A stretch of 64,000 bases of DNA from positions 42,138-106,137 of the forward strand of contig NZ_MRZJ01000007.1 of NCBI RefSeq assembly GCF_002994445.1. The letters are read 5' to 3'. Below are positions 16,962-30,030 of this stretch, in pieces (the first letter of the stretch is position 1; every line of letters begins with the position of its first letter). Source of the stretch: Staphylococcus simulans (GTDB taxonomy: Bacteria; Bacillota; Bacilli; Staphylococcales; Staphylococcaceae). Made by a program: the position numbers and the translations under genes. The notes below the pieces were generated by a model that worked only from the letters and a program-made list of their open reading frames with translations, was not told where the DNA came from and did no database searches.

Positions 16962-19157
16962 ATGAATGCGTTATTAGACAATATGAATACTGAACAAAGT
17001 GAAGCGGTGCGTACAACAGAAGGACCGCTGCTTATTATGGCTGGCGCAGGGTCAGGGAAAACGCGCGTGCTCACACATCGTATTGCATATCTATTAGATG
17101 AAAAGGGCGTTTCTCCTTATAATGTGCTCGCAATTACCTTTACTAACAAAGCAGCACGCGAGATGAAAGAACGTGTCGAAAAGCTTGTAGGCGAAGAAGC
17201 ACAAGTGATTTGGATGTCTACTTTCCACTCAATGTGTGTCCGCATTTTAAGAAGAGATGCAGACCGTATCGGCATTGAGCGCAACTTTACAATTTTAGAC
17301 CCGACAGATCAAAAGTCGGTTATTAAAGATGTATTAAAAACAGAGAATATTGATAGTAAACGTTATGACCCTAGAATGTTTTTATCAGCAATCAGTAACA
17401 TGAAGAACGAATTGAAAACACCTGAAGATGCTGAAGAAGAAGCAACAGACTTTATGTCAGATATGGTAGCACGTGTTTATGCCGGCTATCAGCGTCAGCT
17501 TTCACGTAATGAAGCAATGGACTTTGATGATTTAATCATGAAAACCATTAATTTGTTTGAACGTGTACCGGATGTATTGGAATACTATCAAAATAAATTC
17601 CAATATATTCATGTGGATGAGTATCAAGATACGAACCGTGCCCAGTATACATTAGTAAAACTGCTTGCATCTAAATTTAAAAATTTATGTGTAGTAGGGG
17701 ATTCTGACCAATCTATTTATGGTTGGCGCGGCGCAGACATTCAAAATATCTTGTCATTCGAAGAAGATTATCCGAATGCGAAAACGATATTCTTAGAACA
17801 AAACTACCGTTCAACGAAAGTCATCTTGAATGCGGCTAACGAAGTCATTAAAAACAATTCAGAACGCAAACCTAAAGGGCTTTGGACAGCAAACCAAGAA
17901 GGCAAGAAAATCAATTATTACCAAGCTTCAAGCGAAAGCGACGAAGCACAATATGTCGTGAAAGAAATCATGCGTCAGCAGCGTGAAAATAATAAGAGCT
18001 ATAATGATATTGCAATTCTTTACAGAACGAATGCACAATCACGTGTGTTAGAGGAAACGTTCATGAAATCGAATATTCCTTACACGATGGTCGGCGGACA
18101 TAAGTTCTATGACCGTAAAGAGATCAAAGACTTATTAAGCTACTTAAGATTAGTTGCTAACAGCAATGATGATATTAGTCTGCAAAGAATTATTAATGTG
18201 CCGAAACGCGGTGTAGGGCCTTCATCAGTTGAAAAGATTCAAAGCTATGCCAGACAAAATGACTTAAGTATGTTTGATGCATTGGCTGAAGCAGACTTTA
18301 TCGGTTTAACGAAGAAAGTAACTAAAGCTGTCATTGATTTCTATACTTTGATTTCAAACTTAATCAAAGAACAAGAGTTCTTAGAAATCAGTGAAATTGT
18401 GGAAGAAATCTTAAATAAATCCGGTTATAAAACTATGCTGGAGCAAGAACAGACACTTGAAGCACGCAGCCGTTTGGAAAACATTGATGAGTTTATGTCT
18501 GTACCGGTAGATTATGAGAAAAATACACCATTAGAAGAACAATCATTAATCAACTTCTTAACAGACTTGTCGCTTGTCGCAGATATTGATGAAGCGGACA
18601 TTGAAAATGGCGTGACATTAATGACAATGCACTCTGCCAAAGGTTTGGAATTCCCGGTTGTCTTCATTATGGGTATGGAAGAATCCATCTTCCCGCATAT
18701 TCGTTCTATCTTGAGCGATGATGATCATGAAATGGAAGAAGAGCGCCGTATTTGTTATGTGGCTATTACACGTGCAGAAGAAGAGCTGTACTTAACACAT
18801 GCGGTTTCAAGAACGTTATTCGGTAAAACACAATCGAATCCTCAGTCGCGCTTCTTACGTGAAATTCCTGAAGACTTGCTTAATAAAGGAACGAAACAAG
18901 AAAGCCGTTATCAAGGTCAATCAAGCAGCAAGCAACCTGCAAAACGCGGACCAAGCAGACGTACGACAAAACGTGCTGAAGTAGCATCAGGTACTTGGAA
19001 AGTCGGCGATAAAGTCATGCATAAAGCTTGGGGCGAAGGTATGGTCAGCAATGTCAACGAGAAAAACGGTACGGTTGAACTTGATATTATCTTTAAATCA
19101 GAAGGACCGAAACGATTGCTTGCGAACTTTGCGCCGATTGAAAAGAAGGAGGATTAA
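16962..19157 (+). CDS. pcrA: ATP-dependent DNA helicase PcrA
   Basis: 731 aa SF1A helicase, essential in S. aureus, acting in repair, transcription-replication conflicts and plasmid rolling-circle replication. Walker A AGAGSGKT at residues 27-34, motif [25 protein letters not shown] (motif III), QNYRST (IV), [14 protein letters not shown] (V) and [12 protein letters not shown] (VI) are all present. The C-terminal Tudor-like RNA polymerase-binding tail ([17 protein letters not shown]) is intact. The ribosome-binding site AAGGAG lies in the end of pcrB. Followed after 3 nt by ligA. Confidence 0.97.
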   Translation: MNALLDNMNTEQSEAVRTTEGPLLIMAGAGSGKTRVLTHRIAYLLDEKGVSPYNVLAITFTNKAAREMKERVEKLVGEEAQVIWMSTFHSMCVRILRRDADRIGIERNFTILDPTDQKSVIKDVLKTENIDSKRYDPRMFLSAISNMKNELKTPEDAEEEATDFMSDMVARVYAGYQRQLSRNEAMDFDDLIMKTINLFERVPDVLEYYQNKFQYIHVDEYQDTNRAQYTLVKLLASKFKNLCVVGDSDQSIYGWRGADIQNILSFEEDYPNAKTIFLEQNYRSTKVILNAANEVIKNNSERKPKGLWTANQEGKKINYYQASSESDEAQYVVKEIMRQQRENNKSYNDIAILYRTNAQSRVLEETFMKSNIPYTMVGGHKFYDRKEIKDLLSYLRLVANSNDDISLQRIINVPKRGVGPSSVEKIQSYARQNDLSMFDALAEADFIGLTKKVTKAVIDFYTLISNLIKEQEFLEISEIVEEILNKSGYKTMLEQEQTLEARSRLENIDEFMSVPVDYEKNTPLEEQSLINFLTDLSLVADIDEADIENGVTLMTMHSAKGLEFPVVFIMGMEESIFPHIRSILSDDDHEMEEERRICYVAITRAEEELYLTHAVSRTLFGKTQSNPQSRFLREIPEDLLNKGTKQESRYQGQSSSKQPAKRGPSRRTTKRAEVASGTWKVGDKVMHKAWGEGMVSNVNEKNGTVELDIIFKSEGPKRLLANFAPIEKKED

Positions 19158-21164
<2,007 letters not shown>

Positions 21165-21183
21165 ACAATAGAGGAGATCGGGA

Positions 21184-22383
21184 ATGAAGAAAACATGTGT
21201 ATTACTCATCTCTCTCTTATTGATTCTCACGGCGTGTGGCAATAAGGATGAGCAACAAAATTCAACGAAAGAACAAGATGCAAAGTCTGACTCTGGCAAT
21301 GTAAAACATATTGCGACAGATAAGAATGTACAAGGTGATAACTATCGTACGCTGTTACCATTCAAAGAAAGCCAAGCAAGAGGTTTATTGCAGCAGAATA
21401 TGGCAAACGGCTACAATGGCGACGATTTTGAAGATGGTTTGCTTGAACAAAGCAAAAAAGTGTTCCCAACAGATGAATACTTATATCAAGATGGACAGTT
21501 TTTAGATAAGAAAACCATTTCTGCTTACCTCGGACCTAAGTATACGAAGTCTGAAATCGATAAGATGAAAGAAGACGAAAAGAAAGATAAAAATGCGAAC
21601 GAAAATTTAGGATTGAATCCATCGCATCATGGAACAACAGATGAAGAGAAAATTGCAGAAAAATCACCAGCTTATCTTTCTAATATTTTGGAACAAGACT
21701 TTTACGGCAGCAGCGATACGAAAGGCAAGAAAATCAAAGGTATGACTATCGGACTTGCGATGAATAGCGAATATTATTATCAAAAAGAAAAAGACGGCCC
21801 GACTTACAGCAAGCAATTAGATAAAGCTAAAGTTGAAAAAGAAGGCAAAAAAATGGCGGATGAAATGTTATCGCGTTTACGCGAACATAAAGCATTGAAA
21901 AAGATTCCGATTCATTTTGCGATTTACATTCAATCTGGGGAAAGCGATATTATTCCGGGTGAATTTGTAGCTGGGGCTACAGCGGATGATGAACAAACAA
22001 GAATCAACAACTGGCAAGAAATTAAAGAGAAATCGATCTTATTGCCGTCATCTGAAGCGGCAGATTTGAATGAAAACTTGAACAACAACTTCAAACAGTT
22101 CAATGATAATCTGCAATCTTATTTCCCTAACTTTACACAAGCAGTAGGGAAAGCGAAATTCAACGGCAAGAAACCATCGCATCTGACAATTGAAGTACCG
22201 ATTGATTATTACGGCAAAGCTGAATTAACAGGTATCACACAATTCATCACACAACAAGCTGACAAATACTTCAGCAACATTGATGAATATGAAATCCATA
22301 TTAAAGATGGTAATAATGCGCGTGCGTTAATTACTAAATATAAAGATGATAAAAACCCACACGTTCATATCTATAAAAATTAA
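21184..22383 (+). CDS. camS: CamS family sex-pheromone lipoprotein
   Basis: 399 aa lipoprotein. A type II signal peptide with lipobox LTAC places the lipidated Cys at residue 19 (MKKTCVLLISLLLILTAC). The body matches the CamS family (PF07537). In S. aureus the signal peptide of CamS is processed to a heptapeptide resembling enterococcal cAM373 (AIFILAS); here the equivalent residues just before the Cys are LLLILTA, so the pheromone would be different. Role of the mature lipoprotein unknown. Last gene of the pcrB-pcrA-ligA run, 19 nt after ligA. Confidence 0.92.
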   Translation: MKKTCVLLISLLLILTACGNKDEQQNSTKEQDAKSDSGNVKHIATDKNVQGDNYRTLLPFKESQARGLLQQNMANGYNGDDFEDGLLEQSKKVFPTDEYLYQDGQFLDKKTISAYLGPKYTKSEIDKMKEDEKKDKNANENLGLNPSHHGTTDEEKIAEKSPAYLSNILEQDFYGSSDTKGKKIKGMTIGLAMNSEYYYQKEKDGPTYSKQLDKAKVEKEGKKMADEMLSRLREHKALKKIPIHFAIYIQSGESDIIPGEFVAGATADDEQTRINNWQEIKEKSILLPSSEAADLNENLNNNFKQFNDNLQSYFPNFTQAVGKAKFNGKKPSHLTIEVPIDYYGKAELTGITQFITQQADKYFSNIDEYEIHIKDGNNARALITKYKDDKNPHVHIYKN

Positions 22384-22393
22384 TACGCAACAA

Positions 22394-22424
22394 TAAAAGG
22401 TGTCTTCGATTGAAGGCACCTTTT
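22394..22424 (+). terminator. Terminator after camS
   Basis: AAAAGGTGTCTTC pairs with GAAGGCACCTTTT around a 4-nt loop. Confidence 0.85.
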
Positions 22425-22432
22425 GTGTTAGG

Positions 22433-22471
22433 TAAAAAGAAAAGGCAGAAACATCTGTGTGTTCCTGCCTC
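22433..22471 (-). terminator. Terminator after putP
   Basis: On the minus strand AGGCAG pairs with CTGCCT and is followed by TTTTCTTTTT. Confidence 0.7.
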
Positions 22472-22476
22472 ATTAA

Positions 22477-24015
22477 TTAACTATGCAAAATTTGTTTTAC
22501 TTCATCTAATTCGCTGATCGTACGTTCGCTTGGTTTGCTTGTGAATTTACTAACTGCATAAGTAACGATGACACTCATAATAAATCCTGGAATGATTTCA
22601 TACATACCGAAGAATTCTGAGATGTCCGCAAGCGGTTTGATCCAAACAATCCAAATAATAACCGTTGCTGCACCGGCAATCATACCGCTGACTGCACCCG
22701 CTCTTGTTAACCCTTTCCAATATAAAGAGAAGAGGACAAGGGGACTGAATGATGCCCCAAAACCAGCCCAAGCATTGCCGACTAAGTTCAAAATAGTATC
22801 ATTTGGCGACCAAGCAATCCAAATTGCGACAATGGCTACTGCCATAACACTTAAACGTCCGACTAAGACAAATTCTTTTTCATGCTTTTCTGCGTTGGCT
22901 TTCTTGCCGCGAATCAATTTATAGAAGTCTTCAGTCAATGAACTTGAAGTTACTAATAATTGAGACGAAATTGTGCTCATAATAGCAGCAAGGATTGCTG
23001 CTAATAAGAAGCCGCCGACTAATGGATGGAATAAAATCTGGCTCATAATAATGAATAATGTTTCTGGGTCATGCAGTGTGATTTTATAATCAGGCACAAA
23101 GGCAATACCTGTTAATCCGACTAAGCAGGCACCTGCTAAACCGACAGCCATCCATAAAATTCCGACACGGCGTGCAATTGGTAATAACTTGAATGATTTA
23201 ATCGACATAAAACGAACAATGATATGAGGTTGTCCGAAGTAACCTAAGCCCCAAGAGAATAATGAAATGATACCAAGGACTGTAGTACCTCTGAATAAAT
23301 CTAAGTTCGTTGGTTTCATATCTGAAATCTGGCTGAATGTATCCCAGCCGTTCAATTTCAATAATGCGACAATCGGAACCATGACCATTGCGACTAACAT
23401 AATGACACCTTGGAAGAAGTCTGTAATCGAAACCGCTAAATACCCGCCTAAAAAAGTGTAAAAAATAACGATAACAGCTACCATAATCAAGCCGTATCGA
23501 TAGTTGAGACCGAATGCGGTTTCGAATAATTTACCTCCTGAAACAAATCCAGAATGCGTGTATAACGTGAAGAAGATTACGATAATCGAACCGGAGATAA
23601 TTTTAATAATGTTGGAATGATCATCTAATCTGTTCTTGAAAAAGTCTGGCAAGGTGATAGCATTGCCGGCTAGTTCTGTATAAACACGTAATCTTGGTGC
23701 GACAATAAAGTAATTTAAATATGCGCCTAATGTTAAACCAATCGTAATCCAAATTGCGGATAAACCTGTTGCATATACAGAACCAGGCAATCCCATAATC
23801 ATCCAGCCGCTCATATCAGAAGCGCCGGCAGACAGTGCTGTGATGTAGGGGCCGATGTTTCGGCCTCCCAACATGTATTCGCTTAAATTTCCCGTTGACT
23901 GTTTATAGCCATAGATACCGATGATAACTAAAACAAGAAAGTACACACCAATCATGATGTATGTTTGCCAGTCAGCATCGATTTGACTACTCACTGAAGT
24001 ACCTAAAATAAACAT
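22477..24015 (-). CDS. putP: Sodium/proline symporter PutP
   Basis: 512 aa, SSS family, importing proline with Na+ as nutrient and osmoprotectant. About 13 hydrophobic segments; the family signatures [22 protein letters not shown] and [20 protein letters not shown] are clear, as is [19 protein letters not shown] near residue 55, which carries Na+- and proline-binding residues. The start follows AAAGGGGG. Monocistronic. The upstream cre-like site at 24155-24168 would allow CcpA repression, in line with the known catabolite control of proline use in S. aureus. Confidence 0.95.
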   Translation of the reverse strand: MFILGTSVSSQIDADWQTYIMIGVYFLVLVIIGIYGYKQSTGNLSEYMLGGRNIGPYITALSAGASDMSGWMIMGLPGSVYATGLSAIWITIGLTLGAYLNYFIVAPRLRVYTELAGNAITLPDFFKNRLDDHSNIIKIISGSIIVIFFTLYTHSGFVSGGKLFETAFGLNYRYGLIMVAVIVIFYTFLGGYLAVSITDFFQGVIMLVAMVMVPIVALLKLNGWDTFSQISDMKPTNLDLFRGTTVLGIISLFSWGLGYFGQPHIIVRFMSIKSFKLLPIARRVGILWMAVGLAGACLVGLTGIAFVPDYKITLHDPETLFIIMSQILFHPLVGGFLLAAILAAIMSTISSQLLVTSSSLTEDFYKLIRGKKANAEKHEKEFVLVGRLSVMAVAIVAIWIAWSPNDTILNLVGNAWAGFGASFSPLVLFSLYWKGLTRAGAVSGMIAGAATVIIWIVWIKPLADISEFFGMYEIIPGFIMSVIVTYAVSKFTSKPSERTISELDEVKQILHS

Positions 24016-24343
24016 CGTGGTTTCCCCCTTTTTCTCATTGATGATTCAATGTATATGCATTATTATACAACAATTCTGAAAAAAGGGAATATTTATTTTT
24101 TGCAAAATGAAAAATAAATCATGATAACGACAGTGTTTAGGGCGGTTTTTGCTATGAAAGTGTTTTCAACGCTTTAAAGCAAATATGCAGTATCTTTATA
24201 ACCTAATATGCATAAAAGGCCATGAATCCTTATTTCTTTTTGATAACGAATGGAAAAAATTTGCATTTGAAGTTCAGAATGATTAAGTTAAAGGGGAGTC
24301 ATTACCTGATATACGGGTATTTTGAACTAAAAAATTTAGATTT
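24016..24343. other. Divergent intergenic region between putP and gatC
   Basis: About 330 nt without a credible gene on either strand. It carries the putP leader, the cre-like element at 24155-24168 and, further on, the gatCAB promoter at 24344-24373. No riboswitch or T-box fold was recognised. Confidence 0.5.
24155..24168. promoter_or_regulatory. Near-palindromic cre-like site upstream of putP
   Basis: TGAAAGTGTTTTCA matches the cre consensus TGWAANCGNTNWCA except that the central C of CG is T. It lies about 140 nt upstream of the putP start. Confidence 0.45.
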
Positions 24344-24373
24344 TTGACGATTTTTTTGATACAATTTTATGAT
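24344..24373 (+). promoter_or_regulatory. Promoter of gatCAB
   Basis: TTGACG (24344-24349) and TATGAT (24368-24373) with an 18-nt spacer, 28 nt before the gatC ATG. Confidence 0.65.
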
Positions 24374-24401
24374 GAAGTATTATTAAGGAGGCAATTCATT
24401 A

Positions 24402-24704
24402 ATGGCTAGAGTATCACGTGAAGAAGTTGAACATATTGCAAATTTGTCTAGACTTCATATTTCACCAGAGGAAACAACTGAAATGCAAGACACATTAGAA
24501 ACAATCCTAAACTTTGCCCAACAAATTGATACAGCAGATACGAGCGAGGTTGAACCTACGTATCACGTATTGGATTTACAAAATGTATTAAGTGAGGATA
24601 AAGCAATCAAAGGCATTCCTCAAGAGCTTGCACTCAAAAATGCAAAAGAAACAGAAGATGGACAATTTAAAGTGCCATCAGTTATCAGCGGGGAGGATGC
24701 GTAA
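24402..24704 (+). CDS. gatC: Aspartyl/glutamyl-tRNA amidotransferase subunit C
   Basis: 100 aa; the small belt subunit that stabilises GatA-GatB in the complex converting Glu-tRNA(Gln) and Asp-tRNA(Asn). The start region [21 protein letters not shown] and the later [17 protein letters not shown] are family hallmarks. ATG follows AAGGAGG. Its stop shares one base with the gatA start (TAATG), so gatA translation is coupled. Confidence 0.96.
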   Translation: MARVSREEVEHIANLSRLHISPEETTEMQDTLETILNFAQQIDTADTSEVEPTYHVLDLQNVLSEDKAIKGIPQELALKNAKETEDGQFKVPSVISGEDA

Positions 24705-26161
24705 TGTCTATTCGTTATGAATCAGTTGAAAAGTTAAGCGAAATGATTAAGAACAAAGAAATCAAACCTTCTGAAGTTGTTAAGGATATTTATGATGCAA
24801 TTGAAGAAACAGATCCTACAATCAAATCATTCTTAGCTTTAGATAAAGAAAATGCAATCAAAAAAGCAGAAGAGCTAGATGAATTGCAAGCGAAAGACCA
24901 AATGGAAGGTAAACTATTCGGTATCCCAATGGGTATCAAAGACAACATTATTACTGAAGGTCTTGAAACAACATGTGCGAGTAAAATGCTAGAAGGCTTC
25001 GTACCTATTTATGAATCAACAGTAATGAGAAAATTGCATGATGAAAATGCAGTGTTGATTGGTAAATTAAACATGGACGAATTCGCAATGGGCGGTTCTA
25101 CAGAAACTTCTTACTTCAAGAAAACTGTTAACCCATTTGACCACAAAGCTGTACCTGGCGGTTCATCAGGCGGTTCAGCAGCAGCTGTAGCAGCTGGTTT
25201 AGTACCATTCAGCTTAGGTTCAGATACTGGCGGTTCTATTCGTCAGCCAGCAGCTTATTGCGGTATCGTAGGTATGAAACCTACATATGGTCGTGTATCA
25301 CGTTTTGGTTTAGTTGCGTTCGCATCATCATTAGACCAAATCGGACCTTTAACACGTAATGTTAAAGACAACGCAATTGTATTAGAAACAATTGTAGGTG
25401 TAGATAAAAATGATTCAACAAGCGCACCAGTTGAAGATAATGATTTCACTTCAGAAATCGGAAAAGATATCAAAGGCATGAAAATTGCTTTACCTAAAGA
25501 ATATTTAGGCGAAGGTGTTTCTGATGAAGTGAAAGCAGCGGTACGCAATGCGGTTGAAATTTTAGAAGGCGAAGGCGCAATTGTAGAAGAAGTATCATTA
25601 CCGAATACAGGCTATGGTATTCCATCTTATTACGTTATCGCATCATCTGAAGCTTCTTCTAACTTATCTCGTTTCGATGGTATTCGTTACGGCTACCATT
25701 CAAAAGAAGCGAATACACTTGAAGAATTATACAAATTATCACGCAGCGAAGGCTTCGGTAAAGAGGTAAAACGTCGTATTTTACTTGGAACATTCGCATT
25801 AAGTTCTGGTTACTACGATGCTTACTACAAAAAATCACAAAAAGTCAGAACATTAATCCGTCAAGACTTTGATAAAGTCTTCGAAGAATACGATGTAGTT
25901 GTAGGTCCTACAACACCAACAGCTGCTTTCAACATTGGTGATGAAATCAATGATCCGTTGACAATGTATGCAAACGACTTATTAACTACTCCAGTTAACC
26001 TTGCCGGCTTACCAGGTATCTCTATACCTTGCGGACAAACTAATAACAGACCGATCGGATTACAGTTTATCGGCAAACCATTTGATGAAAAAACACTTTA
26101 CCGTGTCGCTTATCAATTTGAACAACAATACAACTTACATGATGCATATCAAAATTTATAA
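24704..26161 (+). CDS. gatA: Glutamyl-tRNA(Gln) amidotransferase subunit A
   Basis: 485 aa amidase-signature enzyme releasing ammonia from glutamine for the GatB reaction. The Ser-cisSer-Lys triad regions are visible: [10 protein letters not shown] (Lys), [15 protein letters not shown] and [14 protein letters not shown] (the two serines). Full length with no disruptions. Lies between gatC and gatB in the usual order. Confidence 0.97.
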   Translation: MSIRYESVEKLSEMIKNKEIKPSEVVKDIYDAIEETDPTIKSFLALDKENAIKKAEELDELQAKDQMEGKLFGIPMGIKDNIITEGLETTCASKMLEGFVPIYESTVMRKLHDENAVLIGKLNMDEFAMGGSTETSYFKKTVNPFDHKAVPGGSSGGSAAAVAAGLVPFSLGSDTGGSIRQPAAYCGIVGMKPTYGRVSRFGLVAFASSLDQIGPLTRNVKDNAIVLETIVGVDKNDSTSAPVEDNDFTSEIGKDIKGMKIALPKEYLGEGVSDEVKAAVRNAVEILEGEGAIVEEVSLPNTGYGIPSYYVIASSEASSNLSRFDGIRYGYHSKEANTLEELYKLSRSEGFGKEVKRRILLGTFALSSGYYDAYYKKSQKVRTLIRQDFDKVFEEYDVVVGPTTPTAAFNIGDEINDPLTMYANDLLTTPVNLAGLPGISIPCGQTNNRPIGLQFIGKPFDEKTLYRVAYQFEQQYNLHDAYQNL

Positions 26162-26173
26162 GGAGTGTTAATG

Positions 26174-27601
26174 ATGCATTTTGAAACAGTCATTGGACTA
26201 GAGGTCCACGTAGAACTGAAAACAGATTCTAAAATGTTCTCTCCATCACCAGCGCATTTCGGAGCAGAACCAAACACAAATACGAATGTTATCGACTTAG
26301 CATACCCTGGTGTGCTTCCAGTTGTTAACGAACGTGCCGTTGACTGGGCTATGCGTGCCGCAATGGCATTAAACATGGAAATTGCGACAGAATCTAAATT
26401 CGATCGTAAAAACTATTTCTACCCAGATAACCCGAAAGCTTACCAAATTTCACAATTTGACCAACCTATCGGGGAACATGGTTATATCGATATCGAAGTA
26501 GACGGCGAAACAAAACGTATTGGTATTACTCGTCTTCATATGGAAGAAGATGCGGGTAAATCAACACATAAAGACGGCTATTCATTAGTAGACTTGAACC
26601 GTCAAGGTACACCGTTAATCGAAATCGTATCTGAACCAGATATCCGTTCACCTCAAGAAGCTTATGCTTACCTTGAAAAATTACGTTCTATTATCCAATA
26701 CACAGGCGTATCTGACGGTAAAATGGAAGAAGGTTCACTTCGTTGCGATGCGAACATTTCATTACGTCCATACGGACAAGAAGAGTTCGGTACAAAAGCA
26801 GAGCTTAAAAACTTAAACTCATTCAACTATGTACGTAAAGGTTTAGAATATGAAGAAAAACGCCAAGAAGAAGAATTGTTAAATGGCGGAGAAGTACTTC
26901 AAGAAACACGTCGTTTCGACGAATCTACTGGTAAAACAATCTTAATGCGTGTTAAAGAAGGATCTGACGATTACCGTTACTTCCCAGAACCAGACATCGT
27001 ACCTTTATACGTTGACGAAGCTTGGAAAGAACGTGTACGTCAAACAATTCCTGAATTACCAGACGTACGTAAGAAAAAATACGTTGAAGAATTCGGTCTT
27101 CCAGCATACGATGCGCACGTATTAACACTTACAAAAGAAATGTCAGATTTCTTCGAAGAAGCAGTTGAAAAAGGCGCAGACGTTAAATTAACTTCTAACT
27201 GGTTAATGGGCGGCGTAAACGAATACTTGAACAAAAACCAAGTTGAACTTCAAGATACAAAATTAACACCAGAAAACCTTGCTGGTATGATCAAGTTAAT
27301 TGAAGACGGTACAATGAGCAGTAAAATCGCTAAGAAAGTTTTCCCTGAACTTGCACAAAACGGCGGAGACGCTAAACAAATCATGGAAGACAAAGGCTTA
27401 GTACAAATCTCTGACGAATCAGTACTATTAAACTTCGTTACAGAAGCATTAGACAACAACCCGCAATCAGTAGAAGACTTCAAAAACGGTAAAGGCCGTG
27501 CAAAAGGCTTCTTAGTGGGTCAAATCATGAAAGCTTCTAAAGGACAAGCAAACCCACAAATCGTAAACAAATTATTAGCACAAGAATTAGACAAACGCTA
27601 A
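26174..27601 (+). CDS. gatB: Aspartyl/glutamyl-tRNA amidotransferase subunit B
   Basis: 475 aa; phosphorylates and then amidates the tRNA-bound Glu or Asp. Start [20 protein letters not shown] is the family N-terminus; ATG 26174 is preferred over the in-frame GTG 26165 and ATG 26171 because AAGGAG sits at 26160-26165. [16 protein letters not shown] and [16 protein letters not shown] are the GatB signatures; the C-terminal YqeY-like tail (about 400-475) is complete. Confidence 0.97.
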   Translation: MHFETVIGLEVHVELKTDSKMFSPSPAHFGAEPNTNTNVIDLAYPGVLPVVNERAVDWAMRAAMALNMEIATESKFDRKNYFYPDNPKAYQISQFDQPIGEHGYIDIEVDGETKRIGITRLHMEEDAGKSTHKDGYSLVDLNRQGTPLIEIVSEPDIRSPQEAYAYLEKLRSIIQYTGVSDGKMEEGSLRCDANISLRPYGQEEFGTKAELKNLNSFNYVRKGLEYEEKRQEEELLNGGEVLQETRRFDESTGKTILMRVKEGSDDYRYFPEPDIVPLYVDEAWKERVRQTIPELPDVRKKKYVEEFGLPAYDAHVLTLTKEMSDFFEEAVEKGADVKLTSNWLMGGVNEYLNKNQVELQDTKLTPENLAGMIKLIEDGTMSSKIAKKVFPELAQNGGDAKQIMEDKGLVQISDESVLLNFVTEALDNNPQSVEDFKNGKGRAKGFLVGQIMKASKGQANPQIVNKLLAQELDKR

Positions 27602-27613
27602 TACACACAAACA

Positions 27614-27646
27614 CCAAAGACTAGTGAGCAATCGCTAGTCTTTTTT
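27614..27646 (+). terminator. Terminator after gatCAB
   Basis: AAGACTAG pairs with CTAGTCTT around a 10-nt loop, followed by six T. Confidence 0.85.
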
Positions 27647-27794
27647 ATATCATCAAACAAAAAGACACAAACTAAACCATACAACAATCTCGCCATTTTG
27701 ATTATAATAAAAGTAATACGCCAAAAATCATACATAACCAACCAAGCAACAATCAAAAACAAACACACAAGCAAAAACATAAGGAAGTGACATA

Positions 27795-28979
27795 ATGCAT
27801 AACACACAAACAAAAAAGAATATACCTGAACTACGCTTTCCAGAGTTTGAAGGAGAGTGGGAAGAGAAGAAGTTGGGGGATATGGCAGAGATAGTCAGAG
27901 GAGCATCGCCAAGACCAATTAAAGATAAAAAATGGTTTGATAACAATTCTAATATTGGGTGGCTAAGAATATCTGATGTAACTGCCCAAAATGGACGAAT
28001 TAAACACTTAGAACAGAGATTATCAGCACTTGGAGAACAAAAAACTAGGGTTCTGTATTCTCAACATTTATTGCTTAGTATTGCTGCAACTGTAGGAAAG
28101 CCGGTCATAAATTATGTTAATACCGGAGTTCACGATGGATTTTTAATCTTTATGAATCCTGAATTTGATATTGAGTATTTATATCAATGGCTTGAAAACT
28201 TTAGAGGGAAATGGAAAAAATATGGTCAACCAGGTAGTCAAGTAAACTTAAATTCAGACATTGTTAAAAATCAAAAAATATGGATTGGAAGTTTAAGTGA
28301 ACAACAAAAAATCGGCGCTTTCTTCAGCAAACTTGATCAACAAATTGAATTAGCAGAAAAGAAAGTAAGCTTGCTACAAGAACAAAAGAAAGGCTATATG
28401 CAAAAGATTTTCTCACAACAGTTACGATTTAAAGACGAAAATGGAAATGATTATCCAGAGTGGGAAGAGAAGAAGTTAGGAGAGGTTTTTATTTTTTTTA
28501 ATAACCAAAGAAAACCAATCAAAGAAAGCATTCGTACTAAAGGAAAATACCCATATTATGGTGCTACTGGAGTTATTGATTTTGTTGATAATTACATTTT
28601 TGAAGGTGAATATATCCTTATAGGAGAAGATGGTGCAAATATTTTAAGTAGATCAGCACCATTAGTTTATTTAACAACGGGTAAGTTTTGGGTTAATAAT
28701 CACGCACATATACTACTTCCTAAAACTGGTAATATTTACTATTTCTATTCTTTATTGGAAGAAATTGATTACTCGAAATATAATACAGGCACCGCCCAAC
28801 CAAAATTAAACATACAAAATTTAAAGCATATTTTATTACTTTTAACTACAGATATAGGTGAACAACAAAAAATCGGCGCTTTCTTCAGTAAACTTGATCA
28901 ACGTATTGAACTTGCATCACAAAAGGTAGAACAGCTTAAGGAACAAAAGAGGGGTTTGTTACAGAAGATGTTTGTTTAA
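27795..28979 (+). CDS. hsdS: Orphan type I restriction-modification specificity subunit HsdS
   Basis: 394 aa with two target-recognition domains. Order: N-terminal conserved segment (RFPEFEGEWEEKKLGDM), TRD1 to about residue 165, central spacer helix (EQQKIGAFFSKLDQQIELAE onward), a second copy of the entry motif (YPEWEEKKLGEV), TRD2, and the distal spacer (EQQKIGAFFSKLDQRIELAS). Each half sets one part of a bipartite DNA target. No hsdM or hsdR occurs in the window, so it would have to work with subunits encoded elsewhere. It interrupts the gatB-dgkB neighbourhood, is more AT-rich than its neighbours, and looks acquired. RBS AAGGAAG. Confidence 0.92.
   Translation: MHNTQTKKNIPELRFPEFEGEWEEKKLGDMAEIVRGASPRPIKDKKWFDNNSNIGWLRISDVTAQNGRIKHLEQRLSALGEQKTRVLYSQHLLLSIAATVGKPVINYVNTGVHDGFLIFMNPEFDIEYLYQWLENFRGKWKKYGQPGSQVNLNSDIVKNQKIWIGSLSEQQKIGAFFSKLDQQIELAEKKVSLLQEQKKGYMQKIFSQQLRFKDENGNDYPEWEEKKLGEVFIFFNNQRKPIKESIRTKGKYPYYGATGVIDFVDNYIFEGEYILIGEDGANILSRSAPLVYLTTGKFWVNNHAHILLPKTGNIYYFYSLLEEIDYSKYNTGTAQPKLNIQNLKHILLLLTTDIGEQQKIGAFFSKLDQRIELASQKVEQLKEQKRGLLQKMFV
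28299..28340 (+). repeat. Direct repeat in hsdS, copy 1
   Basis: About 42 nt encoding EQQKIGAFFSKLDQ; the second copy at about 28859-28900 differs at one base. Shorter repeats GAGTGGGAAGAGAAGAAGTT occur near 27855 and 28460. Such repeats are the usual substrates for swapping recognition domains between hsdS alleles. Confidence 0.75.
28859..28900 (+). repeat. Direct repeat in hsdS, copy 2
   Basis: Second copy of the spacer-encoding repeat, about 560 nt after the first and nearly identical. Confidence 0.75.
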
Positions 28980-29099
28980 TTGTTTTTGGTGGATATATTG
29001 ATGTTTAGTAGGAATTTAGTGAATTGAACCATTAATACTTTCAAGTAGCGTTGAAATCATTTAAAATTGTATGTGAGTAAAAATGATGAGGGATTATTT

Positions 29100-30020
29100 A
29101 TGAGAAAACGAGCGAGAATTATTTATAATCCGACTTCGGGTAAGGAATTGTTTAAAAGAATGCTTCCAGAAGTCTTGATTAAATTGGAACAAGCAGGATT
29201 CGAAACAAGTGCATATGCAACGCAGAAGGCTGGAGATGCGACAATCGAAGCGAAACGTGCCTTACACGAAGACTATGAAATGTTAATCGTAGCTGGCGGT
29301 GACGGTACATTAAATGAAGTAGTTAATGGTGTAGCAGAACATCCGAATCGTCCTAAAATCGGTGTGATTCCTATGGGTACTGTAAATGATTTCGGACGTG
29401 CGCTTCATTTGCCTACGGATATTTTAAGCGCGGTAGATGTGATTATCAAAGGTCATACTGTGAAAGTAGATATCGGTAAAATGAACAGTCGTTACTTTAT
29501 CAACTTGGCTGCTGGGGGACGTATTACAGAAGTGTCTTATGAGACTTCCAGCAAGCTGAAAACATTTGTCGGTCCGTTTGCGTACTATATCAAAGGTATG
29601 GAAATGCTGCCGGAAATGAAGAATGTCGATGTACGTGTAGAATATGACGGTAATGTCTTCCAAGGCGAGATTTTACTGTTCTTATTAGGTTTAACGAACT
29701 CTATGGCAGGCTTTGAGAAACTTGTACCGGATGCTAAATTAGATGACGGCTACTTCACGCTGATCATTGTTGAGAAAGCTAATTTAGCTGAATTAGGCCA
29801 CATCATGACACTAGCTTCAAGAGGGGAACATATTAAACACCCTAAAGTCATTTATGAAAAAGCAAAATCAATCAATGTATCATCATTTGAACAAATGCCT
29901 TTAAATGTAGATGGCGAGTATGGCGGACAATTACCGGCCAACTTCTTGAACTTAAAGCAGCATATTGAAGTATTTACACCTGCAAATGTCGACAATAAAG
30001 AATTAACAGAACAAGATTAG
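29100..30020 (+). CDS. dgkB: Diacylglycerol kinase DgkB
   Basis: 306 aa soluble lipid kinase that recycles diacylglycerol, released when lipoteichoic acid is built from phosphatidylglycerol, back into phosphatidic acid. The catalytic motif GGDGTLNEVVNG is at residues 66-77, preceded by IYNPTSGKE, and the C-terminal NVDGEYGG holds conserved active-site residues. ATG 29100 (MRKRARIIYNPTSG) follows GATGAGGG; the frame is open a little further upstream with no better site. Confidence 0.95.
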   Translation: MRKRARIIYNPTSGKELFKRMLPEVLIKLEQAGFETSAYATQKAGDATIEAKRALHEDYEMLIVAGGDGTLNEVVNGVAEHPNRPKIGVIPMGTVNDFGRALHLPTDILSAVDVIIKGHTVKVDIGKMNSRYFINLAAGGRITEVSYETSSKLKTFVGPFAYYIKGMEMLPEMKNVDVRVEYDGNVFQGEILLFLLGLTNSMAGFEKLVPDAKLDDGYFTLIIVEKANLAELGHIMTLASRGEHIKHPKVIYEKAKSINVSSFEQMPLNVDGEYGGQLPANFLNLKQHIEVFTPANVDNKELTEQD

Positions 30021-30030
30021 TAAGCATTGA

